Shown here one piece after another: positions 1 through 9,701 of a DNA stretch of 64,000 nucleotides. The position numbers and the translations under genes are program-made. Each line of letters begins with the position of its first letter. Position 1 is the stretch's first letter. The stretch lies in the NCBI GenBank assembly GCA_963676875.1, contig OY781436.1, forward strand, positions 1,488,001 through 1,552,000, in the 5' to 3' direction. This DNA comes from UBA6244 sp963676875. GTDB taxonomy: Bacteria; Bacteroidota; Bacteroidia; Bacteroidales; F082. The notes below the pieces were generated by a model. It was not told where the DNA came from and ran no database searches. It was given only the letters and a program-made list of their open reading frames with translations.

Positions 1-1
1 A

Positions 2-2758
2 AGCTACAACAATCAGGTGGTGGTGAAACGGTCCACCGACCGTGGCGTTACATGGGATAATAAAATTGCCCTTAGCTATGGCGTAGCTGCCGGTAGTCAC
101 AACCAAGGGGTCAACCTCAGTACCGGTCCCAACGGTGAAGTATATGCCGTATGGACCATCTACGACGGATGGCCACAAGACGAAAAAGCCCTCGGTTTTG
201 CCCGTTCCTTTGACGGCGGAGCTACATGGGAACCTTCTTATCGTATCATCGACAACATCAAAGGAATTAGAAATTCAGAGGTGCCACAAAACATGCGTGT
301 CAACTCATTCCCTACCATGGCGGTTGATATGAGTGATGGTCCTAACAGCGGAAATATTTATGTAACCTGGACCAATGTGGGCGTACCCGGAGTAAATCAG
401 GGCAGCGACCGCGATGTGTACATGATTAAATCCACCGATGGCGGACTTACCTTTGGCGAACCAATCCGGGTAAACCAAGACCCCATCGGACAAGGGAAAG
501 CGCATTTTTTGCCCTGGATTGCTTGCGATGCTTCCAACGGAATTATCAGCACCATTTTTTACGACAACCGTAATGTACCTGCCAACCAAGCCGAAGCATG
601 GGTAGCCGTTTCAACCGATGCCGGCGAAACCTGGGAAGATTTTAAAGTGAGCGACGTGGCCTTTACTCCAACACCCATTCCCGGTCTGGCTTCGGGTTAT
701 TTTGGCGATTATCTGGCCATTCATGCCAGCAACGGCAAAGTGTATCCCGCCTGGACCGACAACCGAACCGGTACGGCCATGACCTATGTTTCTGTATTTG
801 AAACTATCGATGTGCATACACCAACTTCTCTTGTGGCCAATGTGGATCAGGAAACAGGATTGGCCGATTTAACATGGTTTTTTATTCCTTCCACAGGATT
901 TCAATATTTTAATGTGTATCGTAACGGAATCCTTGTTGGAACATCAACGGAAACCAACTTTGAAGATCAACTCACCGATTACGGATATTATACCTATGAA
1001 GTGACCGCCGACTATGGAAGCTCCGAATCACCTTCTGTAAGTGCAATGGCACAATATGGTTCTTCGACCATCGAAATCACACCTCAGGACATCACCGTTT
1101 ATCTGGAACCCGAGCAAGTGGCCGAACGTACCCTGAAAATTAAAAACACCGGTGTACTCGATCTCACTTTCGATCTTTCACCCTTCAAATCAAACATCAA
1201 CACTGCAGAATATGCTGAAGCACAAGGTGGTGGCGATGAATATATCAGCGGAGTGAAAATAGGAACCATTGATAATACTTCCGGATCGGATTTCTATAGC
1301 GACTATACGGATTTTATTACCCGCATGCATGCCGGAGAATCTTATCCCATCGTTGTAGAAAACCGCAACGGATACCAAGGAGATAGGGTGCTTGTTTGGG
1401 TTGACTGGAACCAAAATCGTGCATTCGACGAAACACCCGTTGAACTCACGGCAAATGACAATTTTACTTCCTTCAGCGGCAACATTGTTCCTTCCAAAGG
1501 CAGTGTACAAGGAAACACCATCATGCGTATTCGCTTGTTGGATGCCTCCGGAAAAGCTATTCCCACCGGAGAATCCGAATATGGGGAAGTGGAAGATTAC
1601 GCCATTTTCTATGAAGATTGGTTGACAGTAAACCCCGAAGCCGGAAGTGTAGCCGTGGGCGATTCAACTGAAATTTTACTCACATTCAATTCCACAGGTC
1701 TTACCAACGGTTGGTATCTCGAAACCATCACCTATGTTTCCAACGACATCAACACGGGCAACATCCCTGTTCATTTGACCATGGTGGTGAGCAACCTGAG
1801 TATTGAAGCCAGTGCCGATCCCACCGAAATTTGTTTGGGCGAATCGGTTCAACTCAATGCCAATGCCGCCGGCGGAACCGGAACCTATACCTACAATTGG
1901 AACTCTGTTCCCGAGGGATTTACCTCGCAGGAACAAAACCCCATGGTACTGCCTACTGAAAACACAGTTTATATCGTTGAGGTAAGCGATGGCGATTTTA
2001 CCAACACCGCCGAAGTTTCGGTAGCCGTATTCGACAATCCCGTGGTTGATTTGGGTCCGGATGAAATACTCTGTGGCGAAAACATGTTCAGTCTGAATGC
2101 CGGAAACGAAGGCGATTCGTATCTGTGGTCAACGGGCGAAACCACCCAAACCATCGTAGCAGAAGGAACCGGAATTACCCCTGTTTGGGTTGAAGTAACC
2201 AACCAAAATGGATGCGCTACCAAAGACACCATCGTGCTTAATTTTGCTGCACTCCCCGAGGTTTCTTTGGGTGCTGACACGGTGCTTTGTGGTGGCGGAA
2301 ACGTGTTGCTCAACGCCGGAAATGAAGGAGCCATGTACTTGTGGTCCAATGGAGAAACCACCCAGACTATTCAGGTTGACACGGCCGGACACGGTTATGG
2401 CGTGCAAACAATTGCTGTGGAAGTAACCAATCAGTATGGATGCGTTGGCACCAGTGAAATAAGCATTGACTTTAAGAATTGCAGTTCCATCGACGAACGC
2501 GAAGCCATCAGCATGAAGCTCTATCCCAACCCAAGTTCGGGTGTTTTTCAATTGGAATTGTCGAGTAAAATCAACCAGAAAGTATCTCTGCAAGTAACCA
2601 ACGTGACAGGTAAAGTGGTTTTTGAGCAAAGCGATATCCGCGTTAACGGAAACGGAACCATATCCCTCGATCTGACCAATTTGGCAGGTGGCGTTTATCA
2701 GCTTGTTGTAAAAGGTCAACATGCTTCTGCCAGCGAAAAACTGATTATCAATCATTAG
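2..2758 (+). CDS. Secreted Asp-box (BNR/sialidase-like) T9SS exoprotein, 5'-truncated
   Basis: The reading frame is already open at the left edge of the window (frame starting at base 2, reading SYNNQVVV), so the N terminus lies outside; an apparent GTG start at 17 is only internal. The visible part has several Asp-box motifs of the S-x-D-x-G-x-x-W type (STDRGVTW, SFDGGATW, STDAGETW), as in the beta-propellers of sialidases, then an Fn3-like segment, a GEVEDY-type domain (motif YGEVEDY), two immunoglobulin-like segments with 'LWSTGETTQT' and 'LWSNGETTQT', and a C-terminal T9SS type A sorting domain (KLYPNPSSG near the end). It is a close paralog of the gene at 4253-7513, in the same domain order. 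It should be exported by the Sec system and then by T9SS to the cell surface or medium. The substrate is unknown; the propeller alone does not prove sialidase activity. Confidence 0.9.
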   Translation, partial: SYNNQVVVKRSTDRGVTWDNKIALSYGVAAGSHNQGVNLSTGPNGEVYAVWTIYDGWPQDEKALGFARSFDGGATWEPSYRIIDNIKGIRNSEVPQNMRVNSFPTMAVDMSDGPNSGNIYVTWTNVGVPGVNQGSDRDVYMIKSTDGGLTFGEPIRVNQDPIGQGKAHFLPWIACDASNGIISTIFYDNRNVPANQAEAWVAVSTDAGETWEDFKVSDVAFTPTPIPGLASGYFGDYLAIHASNGKVYPAWTDNRTGTAMTYVSVFETIDVHTPTSLVANVDQETGLADLTWFFIPSTGFQYFNVYRNGILVGTSTETNFEDQLTDYGYYTYEVTADYGSSESPSVSAMAQYGSSTIEITPQDITVYLEPEQVAERTLKIKNTGVLDLTFDLSPFKSNINTAEYAEAQGGGDEYISGVKIGTIDNTSGSDFYSDYTDFITRMHAGESYPIVVENRNGYQGDRVLVWVDWNQNRAFDETPVELTANDNFTSFSGNIVPSKGSVQGNTIMRIRLLDASGKAIPTGESEYGEVEDYAIFYEDWLTVNPEAGSVAVGDSTEILLTFNSTGLTNGWYLETITYVSNDINTGNIPVHLTMVVSNLSIEASADPTEICLGESVQLNANAAGGTGTYTYNWNSVPEGFTSQEQNPMVLPTENTVYIVEVSDGDFTNTAEVSVAVFDNPVVDLGPDEILCGENMFSLNAGNEGDSYLWSTGETTQTIVAEGTGITPVWVEVTNQNGCATKDTIVLNFAALPEVSLGADTVLCGGGNVLLNAGNEGAMYLWSNGETTQTIQVDTAGHGYGVQTIAVEVTNQYGCVGTSEISIDFKNCSSIDEREAISMKLYPNPSSGVFQLELSSKINQKVSLQVTNVTGKVVFEQSDIRVNGNGTISLDLTNLAGGVYQLVVKGQHASASEKLIINH

Positions 2759-2778
2759 TCTAAACAAACTATAATGAG

Positions 2779-2817
2779 AAGGAGACAGGGTCAGCAAGAC
2801 TTTGTCTCCTTTTTTTG
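2779..2817 (+). terminator. Rho-independent terminator after the first exoprotein
   Basis: A 9-bp perfect stem (AAGGAGACA at 2779-2787, TGTCTCCTT at 2803-2811) with a 15-base loop is followed by a run of T. It lies 21 bases after the stop codon and separates the exoprotein from the photolyase gene. Confidence 0.85.
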
Positions 2818-2851
2818 TATAAAATAGATATCCGACATTTATCTGTTTGGT

Positions 2852-2859
2852 TATCTTTG
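2852..2859 (+). promoter_or_regulatory. Bacteroidota -7 box (TATCTTTG) for the photolyase gene
   Basis: TATCTTTG fits the TAnnTTTG consensus and lies 13 bases before the ATG at 2873. No convincing -33 TTTG is seen at the usual 19-21 base spacing. Confidence 0.6.
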
Positions 2860-2872
2860 GCAAAAAATTTCC

Positions 2873-4168
2873 ATGAAAATAAATGTGATGTGGTTTCGTC
2901 GCGACCTGCGACTGGAAGATAATACAGCCCTGATGGCGGCATTTTTGCAGCCCCGGGAAGTATTGCCACTATTTATTTTCGATACAGCTATCCTCGACGA
3001 ATTGCCACAAGATGACGCCCGGGTAAGTTTTATTTATAACACCTTGCAATCCATTGATCATCAACTAAAGTCACAGCAAAGTAGCCTTCTGATTAAAAAA
3101 GGCAATCCCATCGGAGTCTGGAAAGAATTGCTTGATACCTATGATATTGACACCGTATTCTTTAATCGCGATTACGAACCTTATGCAATCAATCGCGACG
3201 AAACCGTCAAACAACTACTTGAATCAAAAGGTGTTAATGTGGATTCCTGCAAAGATCAGGTAATTTTTGAACCTCACGAAGTGCTCAAAGCCGATGGCAA
3301 GCCATACACCGTTTTTACACCCTTCAAAAATAAATGGTTGGAGGCTTTTGCCCAAAAACAGAACAAAGTTTCAATTGGAATGAGTGAATCCGCTAGAAAA
3401 TTTGTACAAATCCAATTGAAATTCCCAACAATAGCAGATTTGGGCTTTACACAAAACCCACTTGCTCCTCCCGAAATAAATCTTCAGGCCATTTCGGCAT
3501 ATGATAAGCTCCGTGATATTCCGGCAGAAGAAGCTACCACCAACGTGGGAACAGCCCTTCGTTTTGGAACCATCAGCATCAGAAAACTGGTGGCAAAAGC
3601 TCATCGTGAAAATCAGGTTTTCTTATCAGAACTTATCTGGCGGGAGTTTTTTATGCAAATCCTCTTTCATTTTCCCAAGGTGGTGGATAGCAATTTCAGG
3701 GAGGCATACGATGGCATCCGGTGGCGCAACAATCCCGAAGAGTTCAAACGCTGGTGCGAAGGCAAAACCGGATATCCGTTGGTGGATGCAGGCATGAGAG
3801 AATTGAACCAAACCGGATTTATGCACAACCGGGTGAGGATGGTAGTAGCCGGATTTTTGTGTAAACATCTGCTCATCGACTGGCGGTGGGGTGAGGCATA
3901 TTTTGCCCAAAAACTCTTTGATTTTGAACTTTCGTCCAACAACGGAAACTGGCAGTGGGCCGCAGGTACCGGTTGTGATGCGGCACCTTACTTCAGGGTA
4001 TTCAATCCTGAGATCCAAGCCAAAAAATTTGACCCCTTAAATATTTACGTGAGAAAATGGATTCCTGAGTTGGGCACATCGAAATATCCTCAACCCATGG
4101 TAGAGCATGCTTCTGCCCGACTGAGGGCCATCGATACCTATAAGGAAGCATTGAGCACGATTATCTAA
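2873..4168 (+). CDS. phrB: Deoxyribodipyrimidine photolyase (class I CPD photolyase family)
   Basis: The 431-residue protein has the N-terminal Rossmann-like antenna domain (MWFRRDLRLEDNTAL at the start) and the C-terminal FAD-binding domain with the family signatures WREFFMQ, GYPLVDAGMRELNQTGFMHNR, SNNGNWQWAAGTG and YFRVFNPEIQ. Members use blue light and reduced FAD to split cyclobutane pyrimidine dimers in DNA in the cytoplasm. The length is normal for bacterial enzymes of 430-480 residues. It is a single-gene unit between a terminator and the next exoprotein, with its own -7 box. A cryptochrome-like or (6-4) specificity cannot be excluded from sequence alone, but the residues seen are those of CPD photolyases. 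Light exposure of the habitat is a reasonable inference. Confidence 0.93.
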   Translation: MKINVMWFRRDLRLEDNTALMAAFLQPREVLPLFIFDTAILDELPQDDARVSFIYNTLQSIDHQLKSQQSSLLIKKGNPIGVWKELLDTYDIDTVFFNRDYEPYAINRDETVKQLLESKGVNVDSCKDQVIFEPHEVLKADGKPYTVFTPFKNKWLEAFAQKQNKVSIGMSESARKFVQIQLKFPTIADLGFTQNPLAPPEINLQAISAYDKLRDIPAEEATTNVGTALRFGTISIRKLVAKAHRENQVFLSELIWREFFMQILFHFPKVVDSNFREAYDGIRWRNNPEEFKRWCEGKTGYPLVDAGMRELNQTGFMHNRVRMVVAGFLCKHLLIDWRWGEAYFAQKLFDFELSSNNGNWQWAAGTGCDAAPYFRVFNPEIQAKKFDPLNIYVRKWIPELGTSKYPQPMVEHASARLRAIDTYKEALSTII

Positions 4169-4252
4169 ACATATGATTATAAAATATTTGCAACCAAATT
4201 ACAGAAAAGAATGTCATCAAATAAACCTTCCATATCACTTTAAAACCAACGT

Positions 4253-7200
4253 ATGAAAAAATTTACCCTTACCATTGTTATTTTAAGCACCCTCATCGTG
4301 GCTTTTGCCGTTCGTTGGGGAATTAGCAACAGCCACCTGTCAAAGGAGGAAAGGAGCCAATTGATCAACACCCGTGTGGACAATATGCATTACTGGGTGG
4401 AGAAAGCCAAACAAGGGTTGGTGCCCTTTAATCCGGAAGTCAGGGTGGCTCCGGCCAAATACACGGGTTCAAAAATATTGGCCAAAAGCGTATTAACCGA
4501 CGATTCACCTGACGTACCCGTTACCACCATCAATTCAACTCAGAGTGAGAACTCGGTTTTTGCCGACCCCAACAACTCTGAGAATGTACTCAACAGCAAC
4601 AACTCCACCGAAAATCCGGTGGGTGGTCTTTACGGAGCCAACGACCTGTTTTCGTTGAATGGCGGTGAAACATGGGAAGGCGAAGTGGAAGGTGCCGGAG
4701 GCGAAAACAGTGGTGACCCCACCACAGCCATAGGCCTCAATGGCAGGTGGTATGTAAACTACATCGACAATCCGGGAGGTATGGGTTTGTCGTATAGCGA
4801 TGACCAGGGTACTTCGTGGTCCACAGTTACCGTGGCTCCCAACCCGGGAGATCTGGCCGATAAAAACCATATGTGGATCGACAACAGTCCGCTGAGTCCT
4901 TACGAAGGTAATCTGTATGTGGCCTGGACTGAATTTGGTGGTTCTTATAACGACGAAATAGCTGTTTCTGTTTCTACTGATGATGGCCTTACCTGGTCGA
5001 CAAAAAAAGCCGTCAGTGAAGCCGTAAATGCAGGAAGTCATAACCAGGGAGTAAATTTGAGCGTAGGTCCCAATGGTGAAGTGTATGCCATCTGGACCAT
5101 TTATGATAGCTGGCCTTCCGACGAAAGCGCCATGGGCATGTCCAAATCCCTCGACGGTGGTCAAACCTGGTCGCCGGCAGTGAGAATTATCAGCAATATT
5201 CGTGGTGTACGTAATTCCGGCACCGGAAAAGACATGCGTGTAAACTCATTCCCATCGGCAGCTGCAGATATCAGCAATGGAAGCGAAAGTGGAAATCTAT
5301 ACGTGGTTTGGGCCAATATTGGTGAACCCGGTATCAACGTGGGCAACGACATTGATGTATATCTTATTTATTCTTCAGATACCGGCGATACCTGGTCGCA
5401 ACCCATTAAGGTAAACCAAAACGAAAGCGGACTAGGTAGCAAAAGCTATTTCCCGTGGATTGTCAGCGACCCATCCAACGGAACACTCAGCGTGGTATTC
5501 TACGACGACAGAAATGTGGGTGGAAGCGAAACGGAAGTTTATTGTGCCAATTCAGATGATGGCGGTATCACCTGGGAAGATTTCAAAGTAAGTGATGTGG
5601 CATTTACCCCGACACCAATCCCCGGACTGGCAAGTAGCTATTTTGGTGACTATCTGGGCATTACGGCTCAAGACGGATGGGTATATCCGGTATGGACCGA
5701 CAACCGCGATGGCGTAACCATGACCTATTGCTCGCCATATCAGCTTAATCCGCTGAACAAACCCTATAACCTCACCGCCGAACTCACTTTTGAAACCGGA
5801 AGCTGTTCCCTCACATGGCAATATGATGAAGCCGAGGGGTTTACCAATTTTATTTTGTACAGAGATGAGGTATTAATTGCCACAACCACCGACACCACCT
5901 ACACCGATATGCTGCCTGATTATGGTTATTACACCTACAAAATTACCGCTGCTTATACCGAAGACCGCGAATCGGGTGCCGCACGAATTTCCAAACAATG
6001 GGGCGATGCCCACATTGAAGTAACACCCATGAGCTTGTACGAACATCTGGTGGTAGATTCACAGTCGGTCAAAACCCTTCGGGTTATCAATACCGGGCAA
6101 CTGGAACTGAATTATATTCTGTCGCCCATGGTATTGAGAAACTCCGGAACCAAACCAACCTATTGCGAAGCTACCGGTGGCGGAGGTGATGAGTATATTG
6201 CAAGAGTGCAAGTGGGCGATATAGACAACTCCACAGGACAAGACTATTACGGCGACCATACCGACCTCTCAACCCTGATGCTTGTGGGCGACAATTATCC
6301 GATTGTTGTAACCAACGGTGATCCCAACTGGGATGTAGATGAATGTGTGGCTTGGGTGGACTGGAATCAGGATGGAGAGTTTGATTCTGACGAAGCCGTA
6401 CCCTTTGAAGGAAGCCCGGGTGTTGGTCCTTACACAGGAGAAGTAATTCCTCCCGTTGGTGCCCTGAGTGGTCCTACCAGAATGAGGGTAAGAATCAACT
6501 ACAATGCTACTCCCGAACCTTGTGGAACCACTTCATGGGGTGAAGTAGAAGATTACACCATCGTTGTACAAGGATGGCTGGATATCAATCCGTTGGAAGG
6601 TCATATTGCTGCCGGCGACACCACCACCATAACTGTAGCCTTCGATGCTACCGATCTGGAGGAAGGAAGCTATTTTGCAGAAGCCCATTTCTTTTCCAAC
6701 GACCCATTGCTTACCAATGTTACCGTACCCATTCAAATGGATGTTTCAAGTTTGGTAGTGGTAGCAGGTACCTTCGATAGTTTAAACACCTATTGCGCGG
6801 GTAACGAAATCATTCTGACTTCGGTGGTTTATGGCCTCACCGACAGCCTGAACTACATGTGGACATCGCAACCCGAAGGTTTTTCGTCAGACGAAGCCTC
6901 CGCCTCTGCATGGCCAGAAACCGACACCTGGTACTTCGTGCATGCGCAAAACGATTCTGTTGCGGCTACCGATTCCATATTCATTCATGTAGTTGACTAT
7001 CCACAGGTTGATCTGGGTGCCGACACCAGTTTGTGTGGCAACTCATTCACCACCCTGAACGCAGGAAATCCGGGATGCACTTATCTTTGGTCAACGGGAG
7101 ACACTACCCAAACCATTGTGGTAGATAGTAATACTGTATTTTCGGGATACGGAGAACGAACCCTCGAAGTCATGGTGACCAACAACGGGATGTGTACCTC

Positions 7201-7513
7201 TTCCGATGAACGCGTGCTCGATTTTGTGAATTGTACAGGTATAGATGAATACAGTATTCCGCAGGTTTCGGTATATCCCAATCCATCAAACGGGCAGTTT
7301 TTTGTCACCATTACAGGAAACCAGCCAAAAAAATTCAATATTTCCATATACGATTTGCAAGGTCAGGTTGTCTATGATGGTTGGTATCAAGATAACGGAT
7401 CCAAAGGAAGCCGTGAAATCTTGGTCAACCTTGAAAATGTGAAACCCGGAAGTTACATTCTGTTGCTCAGTAATGAGGAATTGAAAGTAACCGAGCAGGT
7501 TTTTATAAAATAA
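4253..7513 (+). CDS. Secreted Asp-box (BNR/sialidase-like) GEVEDY T9SS exoprotein
   Basis: This 1086-residue protein begins with a signal peptide-like segment (MKKFTLTIVILSTLIVAFAVRW). Residues ~140-480 hold Asp-box repeats (SDDQGTSW, STDDGLTW, SLDGGQTW, SSDTGDTW, SDDGGITW), suggesting a beta-propeller. An Fn3-like segment follows (~490-580), then a GEVEDY-type domain with DWNQDGEFD and WGEVEDYTI (~615-770), immunoglobulin-like modules, and a T9SS type A sorting domain (VSVYPNPSNG, last ~80 residues). DWNQDGEFD looks like a calcium-binding loop. It shares domain order and long similar stretches with the truncated gene at the left edge, so the pair is probably a duplication later separated by phrB. 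It is likely a surface or released glycan- or protein-binding protein; no catalytic assignment is made. Confidence 0.9.
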   Translation: MKKFTLTIVILSTLIVAFAVRWGISNSHLSKEERSQLINTRVDNMHYWVEKAKQGLVPFNPEVRVAPAKYTGSKILAKSVLTDDSPDVPVTTINSTQSENSVFADPNNSENVLNSNNSTENPVGGLYGANDLFSLNGGETWEGEVEGAGGENSGDPTTAIGLNGRWYVNYIDNPGGMGLSYSDDQGTSWSTVTVAPNPGDLADKNHMWIDNSPLSPYEGNLYVAWTEFGGSYNDEIAVSVSTDDGLTWSTKKAVSEAVNAGSHNQGVNLSVGPNGEVYAIWTIYDSWPSDESAMGMSKSLDGGQTWSPAVRIISNIRGVRNSGTGKDMRVNSFPSAAADISNGSESGNLYVVWANIGEPGINVGNDIDVYLIYSSDTGDTWSQPIKVNQNESGLGSKSYFPWIVSDPSNGTLSVVFYDDRNVGGSETEVYCANSDDGGITWEDFKVSDVAFTPTPIPGLASSYFGDYLGITAQDGWVYPVWTDNRDGVTMTYCSPYQLNPLNKPYNLTAELTFETGSCSLTWQYDEAEGFTNFILYRDEVLIATTTDTTYTDMLPDYGYYTYKITAAYTEDRESGAARISKQWGDAHIEVTPMSLYEHLVVDSQSVKTLRVINTGQLELNYILSPMVLRNSGTKPTYCEATGGGGDEYIARVQVGDIDNSTGQDYYGDHTDLSTLMLVGDNYPIVVTNGDPNWDVDECVAWVDWNQDGEFDSDEAVPFEGSPGVGPYTGEVIPPVGALSGPTRMRVRINYNATPEPCGTTSWGEVEDYTIVVQGWLDINPLEGHIAAGDTTTITVAFDATDLEEGSYFAEAHFFSNDPLLTNVTVPIQMDVSSLVVVAGTFDSLNTYCAGNEIILTSVVYGLTDSLNYMWTSQPEGFSSDEASASAWPETDTWYFVHAQNDSVAATDSIFIHVVDYPQVDLGADTSLCGNSFTTLNAGNPGCTYLWSTGDTTQTIVVDSNTVFSGYGERTLEVMVTNNGMCTSSDERVLDFVNCTGIDEYSIPQVSVYPNPSNGQFFVTITGNQPKKFNISIYDLQGQVVYDGWYQDNGSKGSREILVNLENVKPGSYILLLSNEELKVTEQVFIK

Positions 7514-7599
7514 ATCACATTACCACCATTTATCATACCTAATTGCATGATAAATGGTTAATTTTACAAGTGTTTCATTCATTAACAACAAAAAAAACT

Positions 7600-9612
7600 A
7601 TGAAAAAATTGTACTTCTTGCTGGTGGGTCTTTTACTTACCGGTTTTCTTAACGCCCAAACCTTACTAAATGAAGACTTCGGATCAGGCACCATGCCCCC
7701 GTCTGGATGGACAGCACTACCACTAAATCAAGGATGGACTTCAAGCGCCACAGCCATGGCAGGAGGATCATCACCTGAATGTAAATTTGAAGGTTTCAAC
7801 TACAATGGCACAGCACGGTTGATGTCACCCTACACCAATATGTCAACCATTGATACCGCTATTTTGATGTTTAAACACAGCTACAAACGTTCCGGATCGG
7901 GCTTAAGCATTGGCTTGGCCATAGCTTCAGGTAGTTCGTGGGTTTCTGTTTGGGAAGAGACTCCCGGACAAGACATTCCGGCCGAAGAGGTTACCCTCAT
8001 TCTTTCGGGCGACCAGATTACAAGTTCAACTTTTAGGTTCTGCTTTTACCTGACAGGAAATATGTCATCGGTAAATGCATGGTACATTGACGATGTGATC
8101 ATGTTTACCCCCTCACAGTTCGACTGCAAAATGGCTAACATCCTCACCCCCGGTGTTATCACGGGTCCTGTGCCGGTTGTTGGATCCGTTCTGAATCTGG
8201 GAAATACCGTGATCAACGAAGTAAATGTAACCTGGGTTTCCTATTCAGGTATCGAACGTGATTCTACCTTTACCGATTTGAACCTGGATCTGTTGGAAAG
8301 TGCTGAACTTAACTTCGACGGCATGTGGGTTTCACCTGTGGGTCAGCACGATTTAACCATGTGGATTAATAGTGTAAACGGAACCACCGATCTGGATACT
8401 TCCAATGATACTTTGACCAAATCCATTGAGTATCAGTCGGTTGTGTTGAATTCAAAACCTTTGTTTGAAGAATTTACCAGTTCTACTTGTGCACCTTGTG
8501 CCAGCTTCAACTCATCATTTGTTCCTTGGTGTAATACCCATGAAGATGAAATTACACTAGTGAAATATCAAATGAACTGGCCAGGATCAGGTGATCCATA
8601 CTACACAGCTGAAGGCGGTGTGCGTCGTGGATATTACGGTGTAAATGCTGTTCCTGAGTTGTATTGCAACGGCGCTAAAATTGCCACCAATACCTCAGCG
8701 TGCAACACTGCACTGAACAATGCGCTGCAACAAACATCCACCCTTGCCATTGCATCCTCCTTCACAATGAATGGTTCGGTTATCTCTATTACCACCAATA
8801 TTTTGCCTTTCGCCAGTGCTTCAAATTTGCGGGTGTATAACATTGTTATGGAAAAAATTACCACCCAAAATGCCAGCTCAAACGGTGAAACAGAATTTGA
8901 ACATGTGATGATGAAAATGATGCCCGATGCCAATGGAGCAACAACATCCTTCACCAATGGAACGCCTAGTCAATTTACCTATACCTACGACATGGCCAAT
9001 ACCAATGTGGAAGAATACGACGACTTGTTGGTTTCGGTTATTGTACAAGATCCATCAACCAAACAGGTATTGCAGACCTCATACGGCGAACAAGACGTTA
9101 ATTTCAGCAACGATGCACGTTTGAGTTCTCTCACACTTGATGGTGTACCATTGGAAGGTTTCGACCCGGATGTATATGAATATGAAGTTCAGCTTCCTGA
9201 AGGAACCACTGAAGAACCCGTTTTAGTGGGTACTCCCATGGTAGCTGCTTCCACTGTTCTTACCAGCATGGCCTTTGCTATTCCCGGAAGCGCCATGATC
9301 GACGTGTATGCTGAAAACCTATACAACCATAAACAATATGTGGTGAATTACAGCATTGATTATGTGGGAACAGACGAACCTCGTCAGGAACTGATTTCGG
9401 TATATCCCAATCCCGCTCACGACATTCTGTACGTTATCGGATTACAAAATGCCGACGTAGCCGTTTATTCCACTTCAGGTCAACTGATGATTCAGAAAAG
9501 AAATTTCTCAGGAAATTCGCTTGATATCAGCAATTTGAACCGCGGTGTTTATGTAATCGACATCCGTTTGAATAATGGACAAGTAGTTCGTAAAAAAGTA
9601 ACCATCTTGTAG
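7600..9612 (+). CDS. Omp28-like secreted protein with thioredoxin-like CxxC region and T9SS tail
   Basis: The start at 7600 is chosen because it gives a clean signal peptide (MKKLYFLLVGLLLTGFLNAQ); the frame is open a further 57 bases upstream. The 670-residue product has a choice-of-anchor-like beta region at residues ~25-190, then the Omp28 signature FEEFTSSTCAPC followed by ASFNSSF (CxxC near residue 297) and a YGVNAVPELYCNG stretch with the cis-Pro of thioredoxin folds. It ends in a T9SS type A domain (VYPNPAHDILYV). Omp28-related proteins are surface proteins of Bacteroidota; a disulfide or redox role is inferred from the CxxC. It lies 86 bases after the exoprotein gene, so cotranscription is possible, and is closed by a strong terminator. 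Confidence 0.85.
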   Translation: MKKLYFLLVGLLLTGFLNAQTLLNEDFGSGTMPPSGWTALPLNQGWTSSATAMAGGSSPECKFEGFNYNGTARLMSPYTNMSTIDTAILMFKHSYKRSGSGLSIGLAIASGSSWVSVWEETPGQDIPAEEVTLILSGDQITSSTFRFCFYLTGNMSSVNAWYIDDVIMFTPSQFDCKMANILTPGVITGPVPVVGSVLNLGNTVINEVNVTWVSYSGIERDSTFTDLNLDLLESAELNFDGMWVSPVGQHDLTMWINSVNGTTDLDTSNDTLTKSIEYQSVVLNSKPLFEEFTSSTCAPCASFNSSFVPWCNTHEDEITLVKYQMNWPGSGDPYYTAEGGVRRGYYGVNAVPELYCNGAKIATNTSACNTALNNALQQTSTLAIASSFTMNGSVISITTNILPFASASNLRVYNIVMEKITTQNASSNGETEFEHVMMKMMPDANGATTSFTNGTPSQFTYTYDMANTNVEEYDDLLVSVIVQDPSTKQVLQTSYGEQDVNFSNDARLSSLTLDGVPLEGFDPDVYEYEVQLPEGTTEEPVLVGTPMVAASTVLTSMAFAIPGSAMIDVYAENLYNHKQYVVNYSIDYVGTDEPRQELISVYPNPAHDILYVIGLQNADVAVYSTSGQLMIQKRNFSGNSLDISNLNRGVYVIDIRLNNGQVVRKKVTIL

Positions 9613-9636
9613 TATTTCTGCAAGAAACTACCCCAT

Positions 9637-9678
9637 AAGCTGTCTGTTCTTTTCCATATGAGCAGACAGCTTTTTTTT
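9637..9678 (+). terminator. Strong rho-independent terminator; T-run overlaps the lysS promoter
   Basis: A 10-bp perfect stem (AAGCTGTCTG at 9637-9646 with CAGACAGCTT at 9664-9673) and a 17-base loop is followed by eight T. The last T of the run is the first base of the TATCTTTG box used by lysS. Confidence 0.9.
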
Positions 9679-9685
9679 ATCTTTG
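9678..9685 (+). promoter_or_regulatory. -7 box (TATCTTTG) for lysS
   Basis: TATCTTTG matches TAnnTTTG and ends 16 bases before the lysS ATG. It is directly fused to the T-run of the preceding terminator. Confidence 0.65.
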
Positions 9686-9701
9686 CCAAAATTTTACCAC
9701 C

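Noticed and set aside
2129..2863. 244-codon ORF on the minus strand under the first exoprotein
   Set aside because: It is antisense to a T9SS protein with clear domains; the length comes from codon bias of the real gene.
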